NCBI RefSeq assembly: GCF_001598855.1
Contig: NZ_BCZS01000030.1
Location: forward strand, 1-49,365
Length of the DNA: 49,365 nucleotides
Source: Pluralibacter gergoviae ATCC 33028 = NBRC 105706
GTDB taxonomy: Bacteria > Pseudomonadota > Gammaproteobacteria > Enterobacterales > Enterobacteriaceae
Reading direction: 5' to 3'
Position 1 is the stretch's first letter, and each line of letters starts with the position of its first letter. The notes below the pieces were generated by a model. It worked only from the letters and a program-made list of their open reading frames with translations. It was not told the origin of the DNA and made no database searches. The position numbers were made by a program, and so were the translations under genes. This document shows positions 25,832-35,080 of this stretch, piece after piece.

Positions 25832-27404
25832 CGTTATCCTCCTGAGTTGATTTATTCAGCCCTGACTCGAAGGCAGCAGCCGCCCATGCAGGTGGTGTGA
25901 GTCCGGCTTCACGCCGCTCCATGTTCTCCCGCACCTGCTGCGCGAAGATTTCCTGATAATCATCCCCCCGCTTGGCGCACTCCTTCTCATAGGTGCTGAG
26001 TCCGGCTTCGATCAGCATGACCGCTTCCTGCACCTCTTTCAGACCATCTATCGCCATTCGCCCGGCACCGATCCAGTCACAGTTCCCCCAGGCACTTTTG
26101 GCCTCCTGAAAAGAGAACCGCGCCTTAGAGGGGAGCGTAACAACCCGCCGGACTATCGCCTCCTCCAGCCAACAGAGAAACATCTGGCAGGCCTGGCGGG
26201 AAGCCACCAGCTTCCGGCGGCCCATGAAGTACGCCCAGGATTCATTGGCGCTGGCGCGCGCCGTGGAATAGCTCATCTGGGAGTAGTTTCGCGACAACTG
26301 CTCGTAGGAAACCCCGAGCCCTGCAGCGATGTAGCGCAGGAGGGATTGCTCGAAGGTCGAATACCCGTTGTCCGTATCCTGCGCAGACTGAAGATTGAGG
26401 GAGTCACCCGGCATAAGGTGAGGAACTTTGGCCCCACCCAGGCGCACCGGCGCCGCCGAGTAGTAAGAGGCTATTTCCCCTATCCATCCGGTCAGCTTGC
26501 CTGTCTGCTCCTTATTATCGGACCCGAGAATGAAATCCATCGCCGTCTGGGTATCCATCTCACTTTCGATGGTGGCTGCGTACATCGCTTTAACGATCGC
26601 ACTCTGTAGCTGCGTATTTTGCAGGGTATCGAGCATTTTCATCTGCTCCATCACGCTGTAAAACACGTTGGCGCCCCGGGTCTGCCCGTCCTCCAGCGGC
26701 TCGAAGACGTGGATAAACGATGGCCGCCCTCCGGGAAGTTCGCGCGGTATGTAAGTCCAGGACTGCGGCATCCAGCCGGGGTACCCATCCTCACTGACGT
26801 AATACCCCAGGGCAGCACCGGCATCATTCACCTTCACGCCAGCCCGGCAGTTGCGGGAGTCACCGATGTTACCGGGGTTGCTGACCCGTTTAGGGCTGAC
26901 CATCTTGAACTGGGTCCGAAACAGCCGGGAGGGGCTGGTGTCCCACGTTGCCTGAACGCAAAGCTCGCCGTTAAAGGCGTGCATCGCCACGCCTTCCCGG
27001 ACCATCATTGTAAAAGTGCGCTTTCGCTCAACGTCTATACAGCAGCAGTCATCTTCAGCAAACTCTTTCCAGGCTGCTTCTACCTCACGTGAGAATGCGC
27101 GGGCCTCCTCTTCAGTAATGCCAAGAAAGCGCCAGCTCGGCCGGTGGCTCAACCGAAAGAATGAGCCGACGATATGATCCTGATGGAGCTGAACGGCGTT
27201 GGCGGCATAGCCATTGTTTCTCACCAAATCATCAGCGCGGGCATTTCCCCGGGCATAGTTAGGCAACAGCGCAGCATCCGCGCTTTCGCTTGGTGGATTC
27301 CACGCCCGCAGCTGGCCGCCGAAGCCACCAGCACCACCGTGATAGCCGGCATACTCACGCAGGCCAGTTTTACCGTCGGGCCCCAATAATTCTGGTGTTT
27401 TCAT
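25812..27404 (-). CDS. B: Portal protein B
   Basis: 530 aa, against 533 in lambda, with typical portal stretches ([13 protein letters not shown] near the N-terminus, [19 protein letters not shown] in the middle). Twelve copies form the portal through which DNA is packed. Confidence 0.96.
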   Translation of the reverse strand: MKTPELLGPDGKTGLREYAGYHGGAGGFGGQLRAWNPPSESADAALLPNYARGNARADDLVRNNGYAANAVQLHQDHIVGSFFRLSHRPSWRFLGITEEEARAFSREVEAAWKEFAEDDCCCIDVERKRTFTMMVREGVAMHAFNGELCVQATWDTSPSRLFRTQFKMVSPKRVSNPGNIGDSRNCRAGVKVNDAGAALGYYVSEDGYPGWMPQSWTYIPRELPGGRPSFIHVFEPLEDGQTRGANVFYSVMEQMKMLDTLQNTQLQSAIVKAMYAATIESEMDTQTAMDFILGSDNKEQTGKLTGWIGEIASYYSAAPVRLGGAKVPHLMPGDSLNLQSAQDTDNGYSTFEQSLLRYIAAGLGVSYEQLSRNYSQMSYSTARASANESWAYFMGRRKLVASRQACQMFLCWLEEAIVRRVVTLPSKARFSFQEAKSAWGNCDWIGAGRMAIDGLKEVQEAVMLIEAGLSTYEKECAKRGDDYQEIFAQQVRENMERREAGLTPPAWAAAAFESGLNKSTQEDNDDARAA

Positions 27405-27607
27405 GCATAGAACCCCGCCGGTCCCCGGCGCCGCGAAATGGTTCCAACCTGAGATTCCAGGTCGGAGATGTATTTTTTCAGGTCGCTGACGGAAGTGGCG
27501 GTAAACTCCACCCGGCGACCATCTTTCTGCACTGTCGCTACGCGCTTACCCGTCATCAACTCATGTAACGCAGCGCGGGCAGCGTCGAGATCGGTCTGAG
27601 TCGCCAT
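27401..27607 (-). CDS. W: Head-tail joining protein W
   Basis: 68 aa, the same length as lambda gpW, and nearly identical in its core ([19 protein letters not shown]). It binds the portal after packaging. It overlaps B as ATGA and A by one base. Confidence 0.96.
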   Translation of the reverse strand: MATQTDLDAARAALHELMTGKRVATVQKDGRRVEFTATSVSDLKKYISDLESQVGTISRRRGPAGFYA

Positions 27608-29529
27608 TATTCATCTCCTGCTAATTCCCTGGCGTAATCCGCCAGCGTCTTGTTATTTTTTCGGGTGACCTCCTCCTCCAGCAGGCTTGCCAGAAGAGAC
27701 TCAAGATTCAGCTGCCAGCGAGAGATGCTGATCCGCAGCGCCGCCAGGGCATAAACAAAGCAGTCGAGCGCCTCATTGCGCCGCTTTTTACTGTCCCAGA
27801 CGATTTTCCGCTTACCATCAGTCCACTTTTCCACCTGCTCTTCAGCGGTGAGCTGCTGAGCCTCTGCCAGATCGTAAACCTCAGGGTTGTTGGGAAAATG
27901 CACCGCGCCGGGCAAAGGTTCGTCCCCCTCGGCGACCAGTGAAAATCGGTTGTAAATCTGCTCTTTCGCGGTATCAGTACCCACTTCAGTCAGATAAACA
28001 CCGTTCTTATTACGCTTACGCGGCATGTTTGCCACCGGCTTACCGTAAATGGATGCTCCCTTAATCGGGATCACGCGGAACAGCCCGTGCTTTTTTGAGC
28101 GGTTGTAAACGATGGTGGGATCAATACCGCCGATATCCCAGCAAATGCGGGAAACGGACATTTCAGCGCCATTACGGCGGGCGTAAACCTTATTTATAGC
28201 CTCATCAACCCTGAGCAGAGTCTCTTCGTCGTCATGGCGGCCCATAATGATCTGCCTGTCTATCAGCCAGCTTTCCTCACCGGGTCCCCAGCCCCAAACG
28301 CGCATTTCATAGCGGTCAAGCTGGGAGTCAATTCCGGCAGTGAGGTAGGCGACACGCTCAGGGACCGCAGCGGAGAAATGCTCTTTACGCTCCGCCATCA
28401 CTTCAGCGTCGGGCCGTTCACCCAGCTTAGGCTCCCAGGTTTCTCCGAGCGTAGTATTAACGAAGGTCTTACGCTTCCCGGTGTCCCCTTTGGTTTTGAG
28501 CCAGTCTTTTACGATCTGCACCCAGGTGGTGAAGGGGCTATACGCAGTCCAGACATGGAACGTGACGCTTTCAGGCGGGTCTATTTCCGCCCCGGTCGAT
28601 GAATACCAGTCCAGACCATCGCAGGTCCATATCCCGGTTTTCTCGCAGATGTACCTTGCTTCGCTGAAATCAAGTTCCTGCTGCCTGATAACACAACCGT
28701 TATGCTCACAGAGATAAAAAACACTGCCCGGGTCGTCAGGCTGCCACTTAAGGCCAAACGGCGTTTCTTTATCTCCAAACTTCAGATACTGCTCTTCACC
28801 GCAGTGCGGGCAACGAACGTGAAAACGCATGAAGTGAGGGGACTCACTCGCTGCCCGCTCAATCTGGCAGGTTCCTTTTACCTTCGGCGTTGATCCGCGA
28901 ATCGACTTGGGCCAGACAGAGCCTTCAATACGTTTATCACCGAGAAAGGTTGGAGACCCTTCCTTTTCGATGTCCGCATCAAACGCGGCCAGCTCATCAT
29001 AACCGGCGACATCTACTGACTTTTCACGGTAGTTTTTTGCCGCCTTACCGCCCAGACACCAGAATCCGCGACCGTTAGAAAAGCGCTTCATGCTGAGGGT
29101 ATTATCTCGATGCTTTTTGCCGTACCAGGGAGCCAGCGAAAGCAGTGAGGGAACATCCCTTATTGTCGGTTCGACGTGCGACTTCATGAAGTTTTCCGCA
29201 TCGCCATCTGTTGGCAGCCAGATCAGGGAGTTTCTCTGCTTGTGCTCAATGAAATAGGCATATACGCCGAGCAGCATTTTGGAGTAGCCAACGCGGGCCG
29301 ACTTAACGACATTCACCTCGCGAATATAGTCGCTTCCCATGGCATTCATGATCGCGCGCTGAAAAGGTAGCGTTTCCCACCGCCCCTCCTGGTAGGCAGA
29401 CTCTTTTGGGAGGTAATAAAATTTATCGGCCCACTCTACTGGTGTCATGGGCAAGGGCCGCCGCAGAACTAAGAGTCCTTCAGACACCGCCCTGATCAGG
29501 TTACTCATCTGCGCTTCGGTAATATTCAT
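27607..29529 (-). CDS. A: Terminase large subunit A
   Basis: 640 aa from ATG 29529 (MNITEAQMS), against 641 in lambda; the 58 upstream codons are Nu1 in another frame. The ATPase P-loop region ([11 protein letters not shown]), Walker B (YDELAAFD), a zinc-finger-like CPHCGEE...CEHNGC and the C-terminal nuclease domain ([12 protein letters not shown]) are present. It cuts cosN and pumps DNA. It is far more lambda-like than its partner Nu1. Confidence 0.97.
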   Translation of the reverse strand: MNITEAQMSNLIRAVSEGLLVLRRPLPMTPVEWADKFYYLPKESAYQEGRWETLPFQRAIMNAMGSDYIREVNVVKSARVGYSKMLLGVYAYFIEHKQRNSLIWLPTDGDAENFMKSHVEPTIRDVPSLLSLAPWYGKKHRDNTLSMKRFSNGRGFWCLGGKAAKNYREKSVDVAGYDELAAFDADIEKEGSPTFLGDKRIEGSVWPKSIRGSTPKVKGTCQIERAASESPHFMRFHVRCPHCGEEQYLKFGDKETPFGLKWQPDDPGSVFYLCEHNGCVIRQQELDFSEARYICEKTGIWTCDGLDWYSSTGAEIDPPESVTFHVWTAYSPFTTWVQIVKDWLKTKGDTGKRKTFVNTTLGETWEPKLGERPDAEVMAERKEHFSAAVPERVAYLTAGIDSQLDRYEMRVWGWGPGEESWLIDRQIIMGRHDDEETLLRVDEAINKVYARRNGAEMSVSRICWDIGGIDPTIVYNRSKKHGLFRVIPIKGASIYGKPVANMPRKRNKNGVYLTEVGTDTAKEQIYNRFSLVAEGDEPLPGAVHFPNNPEVYDLAEAQQLTAEEQVEKWTDGKRKIVWDSKKRRNEALDCFVYALAALRISISRWQLNLESLLASLLEEEVTRKNNKTLADYARELAGDE

Positions 29530-30007
29530 CAGCAAACTCCGGCATTTTTTCTGCCGACTCAACGCATTTATTGGCACCCTTCGCCACCAGCTCTTTGAGG
29601 TACATGAGCTGTCTGTCATTAAAATCGGGAAACCGCCGCTGCATTGACAGTGGGATGCTATCGAGAACCGACGCCAGCTCACCGGCGAGGCGGGATAGCG
29701 CAAAAATGCAGAATTCAGTGTTTATTACCCGATGATCGGCAATCTGGTTTTTAAATCGCTGTGCAATTGCCTGCTCCTCGGTTAATTCAATCCGCGCCTG
29801 CAACAGCTTTGTTTCGAGATCATCACCGTCATCAGTTGATTTATGACTTTGCAGCTGCCGCTCACGATCTATCTTCAGGACAGATTTAACATCATAAAAA
29901 ACCTCCCTGCCTCTGCGCTCAACCGGAGGTACGCCCCATTTGTCAAAAGCCTGGACGGAGATACCAATAGAGGAGGCCATATCACCTTTATTGAGTAAGT
30001 GGGCCAC
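29501..30007 (-). CDS. Nu1: Terminase small subunit Nu1 (diverged)
   Basis: 168 aa, against 181 in lambda. The C-terminal half keeps the A-interacting pattern (FALSRLAGELASVLDSIPLSMQRRFPDF). The N-terminal winged-helix domain (about 1-45, LNKGDMASSIGISVQAFDKWGVPPVERRG) shows little similarity to lambda Nu1, so it should read different cosB sites. It overlaps A by 29 bp. Confidence 0.9.
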   Translation of the reverse strand: MAHLLNKGDMASSIGISVQAFDKWGVPPVERRGREVFYDVKSVLKIDRERQLQSHKSTDDGDDLETKLLQARIELTEEQAIAQRFKNQIADHRVINTEFCIFALSRLAGELASVLDSIPLSMQRRFPDFNDRQLMYLKELVAKGANKCVESAEKMPEFADEYYRSADE

Positions 30008-30093
30008 CCTGCTTCCCTCCTCAGCAAAAGTCAGCGGCTACGCAAGTCTTATGTAAATTTGTGTAAGCAAGCACCCAATCTGGAGCCCTCGGA

Positions 30094-30144
30094 CGGCAGG
30101 TTGTTATATCAAATCACAAAAAACCTTTAAAAACAGTAGGTTGC
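30094..30144. promoter_or_regulatory. Candidate cosB with two terminase-binding repeats
   Basis: Between cosN and Nu1, where lambda has cosB, two copies of C(G/A)G(C/T)AGGTTG(T/C) lie at 30094-30104 and 30134-30144, 40 bp apart, on either side of an AT-rich segment that could bend. They do not resemble lambda R sites, which fits the diverged Nu1. Inference. Confidence 0.45.
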
Positions 30145-30201
30145 AAACAACAAAACAACAACTACCCCCCTGAAAAATCTCGTAAATAGCGGAATCCTGC
30201 G

Positions 30202-30243
30202 CGGACGTCGCCCCGTAACGAGTCAGATCCCCGGAAAGGACCC
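30202..30243 (-). other. cos: cos: cosN cleavage site and cosQ
   Basis: On the minus strand TTACG-GGGCGACGTCCG at 30218-30202 matches lambda cosN (TTACG-GGGCGGCGACCT). GGGTCCTTTCCG at 30243-30232 is an exact cosQ, and a lambda-like GATAAT-rich segment follows. By analogy the 12-base cohesive end is 30202-30213. Packaged DNA would begin here and run leftward through Nu1 and A. Confidence 0.9.
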
Positions 30244-30259
30244 GAGACGATAATAATTA

Positions 30260-30679
30260 TCATTCGCTTTTTACTCCGCCGTCAGCATTCAAAACGCTTT
30301 CGGGAATTCGGTTCTCAAGCGGTTCATTTTCAAACACCTTCAGTCCGTTGAACCCCAGCCAGGTGGTGCCCTGACTGACGTTGCCTGCGATAAACTCCAG
30401 CACGTCATTCATCAGTTGCCCAACGACCGCCTGGGTGTTCAGACGCCAGTAGTTTTCTATGGCTACCAGCAGCGGGTCCGAGCCGTCTTTGATGCTCTGC
30501 TCGCCAACGACATAGGTCTTCACCTTTGCCTTATCAGTGACGCAGAGCAGCTGCGAGGTCTGCACAGCGGTGGCAGCAGGGCCATTAACCTGCACCGTGA
30601 TAGCTGCAGTTTTGCTGCCGTCATCATTGGTACTGGAGGCATAGAACATCGAGATGGTCAGGTCATTACGATTAAACAT
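30260..30679 (-). CDS. Unknown protein, last gene before cos
   Basis: 139 aa, unrecognised. A beta-rich first half (SMFYASSTNDDGSKTAAITVQV) and a helical second half (YWRLNTQAVVGQLMNDVLEFI) suggest a folded globular protein; no membrane segment or signal. In packaged DNA it is the rightmost gene. It overlaps the preceding gene by 8 bp, so the two are coupled and late. Confidence 0.65.
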   Translation of the reverse strand: MFNRNDLTISMFYASSTNDDGSKTAAITVQVNGPAATAVQTSQLLCVTDKAKVKTYVVGEQSIKDGSDPLLVAIENYWRLNTQAVVGQLMNDVLEFIAGNVSQGTTWLGFNGLKVFENEPLENRIPESVLNADGGVKSE

Positions 30680-31004
30680 TGCTGTTACTCCGGTTGCGGT
30701 TGTGGCGATGACGGCGCGGCTTGCGAGGCGGCTGAACGGCGGGAGGCATTAACTCCCCCTCTTTCACCGCCGCCTCCTCTGTCACTGGCGGCATTTGTTC
30801 CGGTGCCGAGGGAAGCTCGGGGGATACTTCTTTCAGGCGCTCATGCTTTTCACCGCCTTCCTCAACCTCAATCTTGAAAAATGGGTTGTGGTTCTTTTCG
30901 TGACGAAAGTGAACGGCTGAAAGAGGAAGGTCCATATATGACCTGCCATTATGTTCAACAGACACCAGCACTCCATTAACATACTCAATCTTTAAACTGT
31001 TCAT
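30672..31004 (-). CDS. Unknown protein with basic tail
   Basis: 110 aa, unrecognised. Residues 1-48 look like a small beta domain; 49-95 are acidic and proline-rich; the end is strongly basic (RKPRRHRHNRNRS) and could bind nucleic acid. Coupled to the gene at 30260. Confidence 0.6.
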   Translation of the reverse strand: MNSLKIEYVNGVLVSVEHNGRSYMDLPLSAVHFRHEKNHNPFFKIEVEEGGEKHERLKEVSPELPSAPEQMPPVTEEAAVKEGELMPPAVQPPRKPRRHRHNRNRSNSNV

Positions 31005-31018
31005 TATTCATTCCCAGT

Positions 31019-31042
31019 AAAAAAACCACCCTCAGGTGGTTT
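31019..31042 (-). terminator. Terminator after the 31.1-kb gene
   Basis: AACCACC-TGAG-GGTGGTT with a T-run on the minus strand, about 25 bases past the stop at 31068. Confidence 0.85.
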
Positions 31043-31067
31043 CTTTTTAAATTAGAAATATTGATGG

Positions 31068-31298
31068 TTACATATTAATATCAATCCATCCATCAAAACC
31101 ATTTGGCTGATGCTCAGATATTAACTGTTCGTTATCAACATCATATAAAAGTATTTTATCGTAAGGCATAAAATCATTGTCTTTCAGCTTTAATATTATT
31201 GCATTAGCTTCATCAATGCTTTTTGCCACTCCTTTTATTTCTTGCTCGATGCTTACTCGTTTACCTTCATGATATCCGAAAACTATAAAGCGATTCAT
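31068..31298 (-). CDS. Small protein of unknown function
   Basis: 76 aa from MNRFIVFGYHEGKR, with GGAG five bases before the ATG. It has an alternating beta/alpha pattern (DEANAIILKLKDNDF) like small phage or bacterial globular proteins. AT-rich compared with its neighbours and followed by its own terminator. No family recognised. Confidence 0.6.
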   Translation of the reverse strand: MNRFIVFGYHEGKRVSIEQEIKGVAKSIDEANAIILKLKDNDFMPYDKILLYDVDNEQLISEHQPNGFDGWIDINM

Positions 31299-31384
31299 TA
31301 TCACTCCGAAGCCACTTATTAAATAAGCCTCACATTATCACAGGCACTCAGTGAATGCCTGTTGTAATGCATGGCAATGCTATC

Positions 31385-31651
31385 TCAGCGCAGCCCCTTA
31401 CCGCGTGCCGGTACGCTTTTACCACGATCCGGCGATGAGATTTGATTTTCGCAGTTATCTTGCCATGCAATGTTGTGCGCCAGAATGTCGCGCTTCGTCT
31501 GACGGTCGAGAACGTCAATATCGTGGTCAGTCAGATAGATGATCCGCACCCAACTACATGCGGTATCAACCACCACTGGAGCGGGTGAAGTGCTCGCGCA
31601 ACTCACGATTAACATCGTCATCAGGCATATGGCTAACAGTCTGCTGTACAT
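31385..31651 (-). CDS. Rz1: Outer-membrane spanin (Rz1-like lipoprotein)
   Basis: 88 aa. The signal peptide ends in LIVSC, a lipobox with the acylated Cys at about 18, followed by a Ser/Pro-rich linker. It overlaps the inner-membrane spanin gene out of frame by about 86 bp. With Rz it fuses inner and outer membranes at the end of lysis. Two further cysteines (TACSW, DNC) are present. Confidence 0.82.
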   Translation of the reverse strand: MYSRLLAICLMTMLIVSCASTSPAPVVVDTACSWVRIIYLTDHDIDVLDRQTKRDILAHNIAWQDNCENQISSPDRGKSVPARGKGLR

Positions 31652-31841
31652 CACTGGTACTCCTCGTTACCTCTACCCGGCGCTCTGCCGCCGCCACGCT
31701 TGCCGCGGCGTTCTCTTCAATACGACGCTTATCCGCCTTGTCCTCTGCTTTACTGCTACCGCGCACATGCCCAAGACCAAACGCGCCCACAATCATTGCC
31801 AAAAGAGCGACAACAGCTCCGGCTATAGTCTCAATACTCAT
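31566..31841 (-). CDS. Rz: Inner-membrane spanin (Rz-like)
   Basis: 91 aa from MSIETIAG, with GAGGTG upstream. An N-terminal signal anchor (about 5-25) is followed by a long charged coiled coil across the periplasm (SSKAEDKADKRRIEEN). Its position after the endolysin and overlap with the Rz1-like gene support the call; sequence similarity to lambda Rz is weak. Confidence 0.8.
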   Translation of the reverse strand: MSIETIAGAVVALLAMIVGAFGLGHVRGSSKAEDKADKRRIEENAAASVAAAERRVEVTRSTSDVQQTVSHMPDDDVNRELREHFTRSSGG

Positions 31842-31848
31842 AAGCACC

Positions 31849-32463
31849 TCACGCTAAAGCGGCGCGGGCAGCGGCATAACGACTTCGCCTGTCCTCCAGC
31901 CCATTAAGTCCGCCATTGATTATTTTGGTCACCCGGGCAATATCACCGGAATACAGCATGCAACCGCGGGTGGTGTAGAACCATGCAGCCGACCTGGCGG
32001 CATAACGCTCCTGTTCCAGCAACTCAGGGGCGTCGAGCAATTCGATACCCATCGCCCCACCGCATTTTGCGTAATTTTCGCGCCCAGTAATTTGCAGCAG
32101 ACCGCGGCCACGATATCGCCAACCATCCCCCGGGGCTTTATTGCCATTGCGGCCACCGTAAACGATGTTCGCAATCTGCGGCTGATGCGCTACCTGCTTG
32201 CCCGGCACGCGGCCCAGCATTTCACACTGGTAGTCAGTCAGCCGGTGACCGAACGTCTTTTTCAAGCCGTCTACACTGTAGTTGAAGCTCTCCACCAGCA
32301 ACGTAAAACCACTGGATTCATGCCCTGCCTGAGCAATAAACATCGCGGTATCTTCAACAGCACTGATACCAAACTGGCTCATCGCGGCATCAATATGCGG
32401 AAACCAGCGCGCAGCCAAGCCGGCGCTAATGCCTGCCGCCTTCTGAAATTGTTGTTGATTCAT
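31849..32463 (-). CDS. Endolysin, GH19 family
   Basis: 204 aa from MNQQQFQKAAG; the longer open frame is holin read in another frame. The GH19 (chitinase-like) muramidase fold is indicated by AQAGHESSGF (catalytic Glu) and WRYRGRGLLQITGRENY. It degrades peptidoglycan. No signal peptide, so it needs the holin. The start overlaps the holin stop as TAATG. Confidence 0.93.
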   Translation of the reverse strand: MNQQQFQKAAGISAGLAARWFPHIDAAMSQFGISAVEDTAMFIAQAGHESSGFTLLVESFNYSVDGLKKTFGHRLTDYQCEMLGRVPGKQVAHQPQIANIVYGGRNGNKAPGDGWRYRGRGLLQITGRENYAKCGGAMGIELLDAPELLEQERYAARSAAWFYTTRGCMLYSGDIARVTKIINGGLNGLEDRRSRYAAARAALA

Positions 32464-32744
32464 TAGTGCCTCAGAACGTCTACGATCCGTGCCACGTTGC
32501 CCCGGACAACCATCAGCACAGACAGAAAAATGATATTGGCCCCGATAGTGGCCCATGATGAGTGGGGATAAATGCCGCATAAATACGCCAGCGGCACCGC
32601 GCTATAGATGACCGTTAACAACCATGCCAAGCGGGATACCCAAGGCCTGTGCCGGGCATCCCCTCGGCGATAGAACATCAGTGAAACAACAACGCCAGCG
32701 CAGAGCAGCGCGTTTATTGTCGCAGTAGGGTCATTTAGGACCAT
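32463..32744 (-). CDS. Holin-type membrane protein
   Basis: 93 aa with three hydrophobic segments (about 9-25, 37-56, 64-82), like the three-TM holins of enteric phages. It is immediately upstream of, and coupled to, the endolysin. Confidence 0.82.
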   Translation of the reverse strand: MVLNDPTATINALLCAGVVVSLMFYRRGDARHRPWVSRLAWLLTVIYSAVPLAYLCGIYPHSSWATIGANIIFLSVLMVVRGNVARIVDVLRH

Positions 32745-33117
32745 CAGAACCTCCTCGACGCGTGACGATCGCCACCAGCGATGAAATGTCCTGGTTGTTG
32801 AGGAATGTCAGCACCTTTACAGCAAGTGCGGAAACAAACACGGCGCCCAGCGCGTCGAGAGGTTTATCGTTATAACCAGTCCAGTCAGCCAGCTTTGCTC
32901 CCACGAGCCCTGCGCAGAGTACTCCGGCGATAAACGAGACGACAAAGTAGCCTAGCCGTCTTAACGCGCTCAAATCTGCCGCTGTGGCTATGTAGAAAAC
33001 GGCACCGGCGAAAGCTCCGAACACCACGCCATAATCCGTGCCAGTCAGCAGACCGTAGACACTTGCGCCAGTTAGCGCGCCACCAGCAACACCCGTGCTG
33101 GATAAAGGATCGGACAT
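32731..33117 (-). CDS. Second holin/antiholin-type membrane protein
   Basis: 128 aa, first gene of the lysis cassette, with a GAGGGGG ribosome site. It has at least three membrane segments (about 10-48 as a hairpin, 56-76, 86-106). It overlaps the next holin gene by 14 bp. Paired holin-type genes often form a holin/antiholin timer; which is which cannot be told from sequence. Confidence 0.75.
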   Translation of the reverse strand: MSDPLSSTGVAGGALTGASVYGLLTGTDYGVVFGAFAGAVFYIATAADLSALRRLGYFVVSFIAGVLCAGLVGAKLADWTGYNDKPLDALGAVFVSALAVKVLTFLNNQDISSLVAIVTRRGGSDGPK

Positions 33118-33165
33118 CAGTCCCCCTCAGTTGCTGTGAATCCTCTCAGAATGAGGGGAAATAAA

Positions 33166-33188
33166 AAGGCCCGCCTAAGCGAGCCTCA
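33166..33188 (-). terminator. Second late-leader terminator
   Basis: GGCTCGC-TTAG-GCGGGCC with one G-U pair, followed by TTTTT on the minus strand, about 50 bases before the first lysis gene. Confidence 0.75.
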
Positions 33189-33215
33189 ATGATTAATTTT
33201 TGGTTTATCTGACGA

Positions 33216-33269
33216 CGATATGACAGGGGTACTGATGCAATGCACCTCGCGAATACCCCTGTCGTATCG
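33216..33269. repeat. 16-bp inverted repeat in the late leader
   Basis: Arms 33216-33231 and 33254-33269 match at 15 of 16 positions around a 22-base loop. No T-run follows, so it is not a simple terminator. It sits between the two terminators of the late leader, where an RNA structure or a protein site could affect antitermination. Confidence 0.7.
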
Positions 33270-33277
33270 CCGGAAAG

Positions 33278-33302
33278 CAAAAACCCCGCGGTAGCGGGGT
33301 TC
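33278..33302 (-). terminator. Late-leader terminator (tR'-like)
   Basis: AACCCCGC-TACC-GCGGGGTT followed by a T-run on the minus strand, some 60-80 bases after the probable pR' start. This matches the lambda pR'-tR' layout in which transcripts stop unless antiterminated. Confidence 0.85.
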
Positions 33303-33367
33303 TCGTTATGTTCAAATTGTCGCTTTTGGTCGCTGCCGAGTGGCGCAGCTCTGCTAAGCATGCCTTA

Positions 33368-33395
33368 ATTATCAGAAGTTTTAGCGCGAATTCAA
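33368..33395 (-). promoter_or_regulatory. Probable late promoter pR'
   Basis: Minus strand TTGAAT (33395-33390), 16-bp spacer, GATAAT (33373-33368), directly downstream of the DUF1133 gene and upstream of a terminator and the lysis genes. There is no open frame of merit in 33118-33430. Promoter strength and the start point are inferred. Confidence 0.6.
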
Positions 33396-33430
33396 TATCA
33401 ACAATTCAAAATAGCACTTTTTGTTCACTT

Positions 33431-34030
33431 TCATTTTCTCAGCTCATGTCTTGCTACTAAAAAAACTTTTGCCTGAAATATCTCAAGACACCATTTAACG
33501 CGTCTCCTTGCCTCATCAGAGGACAGCCATGGCGCCATTTGCTGCAGCTCTCGGCTAATGTCAGAGATTTTCTTACGCGTCGTGTAAAACCCAACTCCCA
33601 CGACATAAACCGGGTCCGTCGTTTCGAATGACTCCAGCACGCACTGCTCGACGAAATCAGCATCATCATCATTGAGCGCACTGTCGATCAGATTAGTGGC
33701 TGGCTTCGGCCATAAAATAGAGTGCGCCCGACTCAGCGCCTGCTGCCCTCGATACCCTTCCTCCCGTGCCTGAGAAAGTGCAGCGGTAAAACGCTCCAGA
33801 GCCTTATCTGACCATGAGGCCCCTTTAATGCCTCGCCAGCAAGCATGACCTTTTGGTATTCGCGGTGCCGTCCCGCCCCTGACATTATCGCCCCAGATCG
33901 TCAGCAAAGATTTAATCCATCCTGACTGAATACCTGTCAGTAACACGGATTTCCCCAGATAGCGCTTATGAGTTGCCTTCGCTACTTCATTAAGAGCTGC
34001 TACATGTTTGCGGCGTTGCTGCGGTGTCAT
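33431..34030 (-). CDS. DUF1133 protein in the Q (late antiterminator) position
   Basis: 199 aa of the DUF1133 type (MTPQQRRKHVAALNEVAKAT start), with AGGAG upstream. The C-terminal half has a helix-turn-helix-like stretch (KKISDISRELQQMAPWLSS). It is the last gene of the early operon, just before the late promoter, where lambdoid phages encode Q. The family is therefore thought to act as antiterminator or late activator; I infer the role from position. Confidence 0.8.
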   Translation of the reverse strand: MTPQQRRKHVAALNEVAKATHKRYLGKSVLLTGIQSGWIKSLLTIWGDNVRGGTAPRIPKGHACWRGIKGASWSDKALERFTAALSQAREEGYRGQQALSRAHSILWPKPATNLIDSALNDDDADFVEQCVLESFETTDPVYVVGVGFYTTRKKISDISRELQQMAPWLSSDEARRRVKWCLEIFQAKVFLVARHELRK

Positions 34031-34042
34031 TTTTTCTCCTTA

Positions 34043-35080
34043 TTACGCGAGAACGCCAAGCGCAAAGGCTCGGTCCAGTACGTTCTTTAACATTTCGAGT
34101 TGCGAGCCGTATTTACGCTCAAATTTAACTGGGTCGTTGTGCAGTTCGTTGTGGTGACGGCGGCAGAGTGGGATAGCAAACGCATCGTGTGCCTTCGTCC
34201 CCATGCCACCCTGCCCGTGACCTATCAGATGATGAGGATCATCAGCTGGCTGCCGGCAGCATTCGCATGGCTGCGATTTAACCCACGCCAAATAACTTTG
34301 GTTTTCCCAGCGGATACGCTTGGGTTTTCTGAAAAATGATGCTGGCGGCTCTGAATCGACAGTAAGTGGTGTTATGGGCGCATCCAGCACAGGCTCCTGA
34401 AGAGCGGGATGAGGGGAATAGCTGTCGGTGTTCCGCTTCAGAATGCTGGTGGCCAGTTCTGTTGGAAGAATGTCACTTTCACGCCAGACTGAAGGGATTG
34501 GCTCATTGGCTAAGCGTAGCGCCTTCCGTGCCAGAGACTCGGTAATAGCCTCTGATGCTCCGTGAGTTAACGCCCACCAGCACAGCTCCGCGACAGATAG
34601 CACACGCTCCCGGCTATATCCCAGATCGCGCAGAACTATTTCAATAATCCACTCGATTAAGTTTTCCCTGGCAATTCTGGCGAGAAGCTCAGTCGCCTGG
34701 TCGCGCAGCTTGTTGTCGCAGTGCCAGCAAACACATATCGCGCCAGGCGGGTACCGCATCGTGGCCAGCTCATCGTGATGGTACTCAGAGTGTGGGTACT
34801 GACATTCGCGATGCCGATTTTCCAGCCAGTATTCAAGACCGGAAATACCACCAGCGGCAAGAATGACTCGCTCGTCAATAAAGAAACCAGCAATTTCAGG
34901 ATCGTTTGCCAGCGGTTGGCGGGCGTCCGGAATTCGGCCCGGCGCCAGGGAAGCCATGTTCTGGGGAACTGACTCAACCAGAATGCGTCCATGGGAAAAC
35001 AGAGGCATCAGTTCACGCCCCGGCTTCAGAAGCACAATCCCCAGGGTGCGGACGACCTCTGCCGTCAGTATTGCGCGCAT
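34043..35080 (-). CDS. DUF968 protein with HNH-like zinc site
   Basis: 345 aa. The C-terminal part (about 260-320) has the Cys/His pattern CECCRQ, PHHLIGHG, LCRRHHNELHN, an HNH-type treble clef. The N-terminal part has CVCWHC, perhaps a second zinc site. DUF968 proteins are found in the nin region of lambdoid phages, often near RusA; a nuclease role in recombination or packaging is possible. Start chosen at ATG 35080, overlapping the RusA stop as TGATG. Confidence 0.82.
   Translation of the reverse strand: MRAILTAEVVRTLGIVLLKPGRELMPLFSHGRILVESVPQNMASLAPGRIPDARQPLANDPEIAGFFIDERVILAAGGISGLEYWLENRHRECQYPHSEYHHDELATMRYPPGAICVCWHCDNKLRDQATELLARIARENLIEWIIEIVLRDLGYSRERVLSVAELCWWALTHGASEAITESLARKALRLANEPIPSVWRESDILPTELATSILKRNTDSYSPHPALQEPVLDAPITPLTVDSEPPASFFRKPKRIRWENQSYLAWVKSQPCECCRQPADDPHHLIGHGQGGMGTKAHDAFAIPLCRRHHNELHNDPVKFERKYGSQLEMLKNVLDRAFALGVLA

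Noticed and set aside
33146..33361. Minus-strand frame of 71 codons in the late leader
   Set aside because: It runs through two terminators and a hairpin and has a low-complexity look; the stretch is better explained as regulatory DNA.
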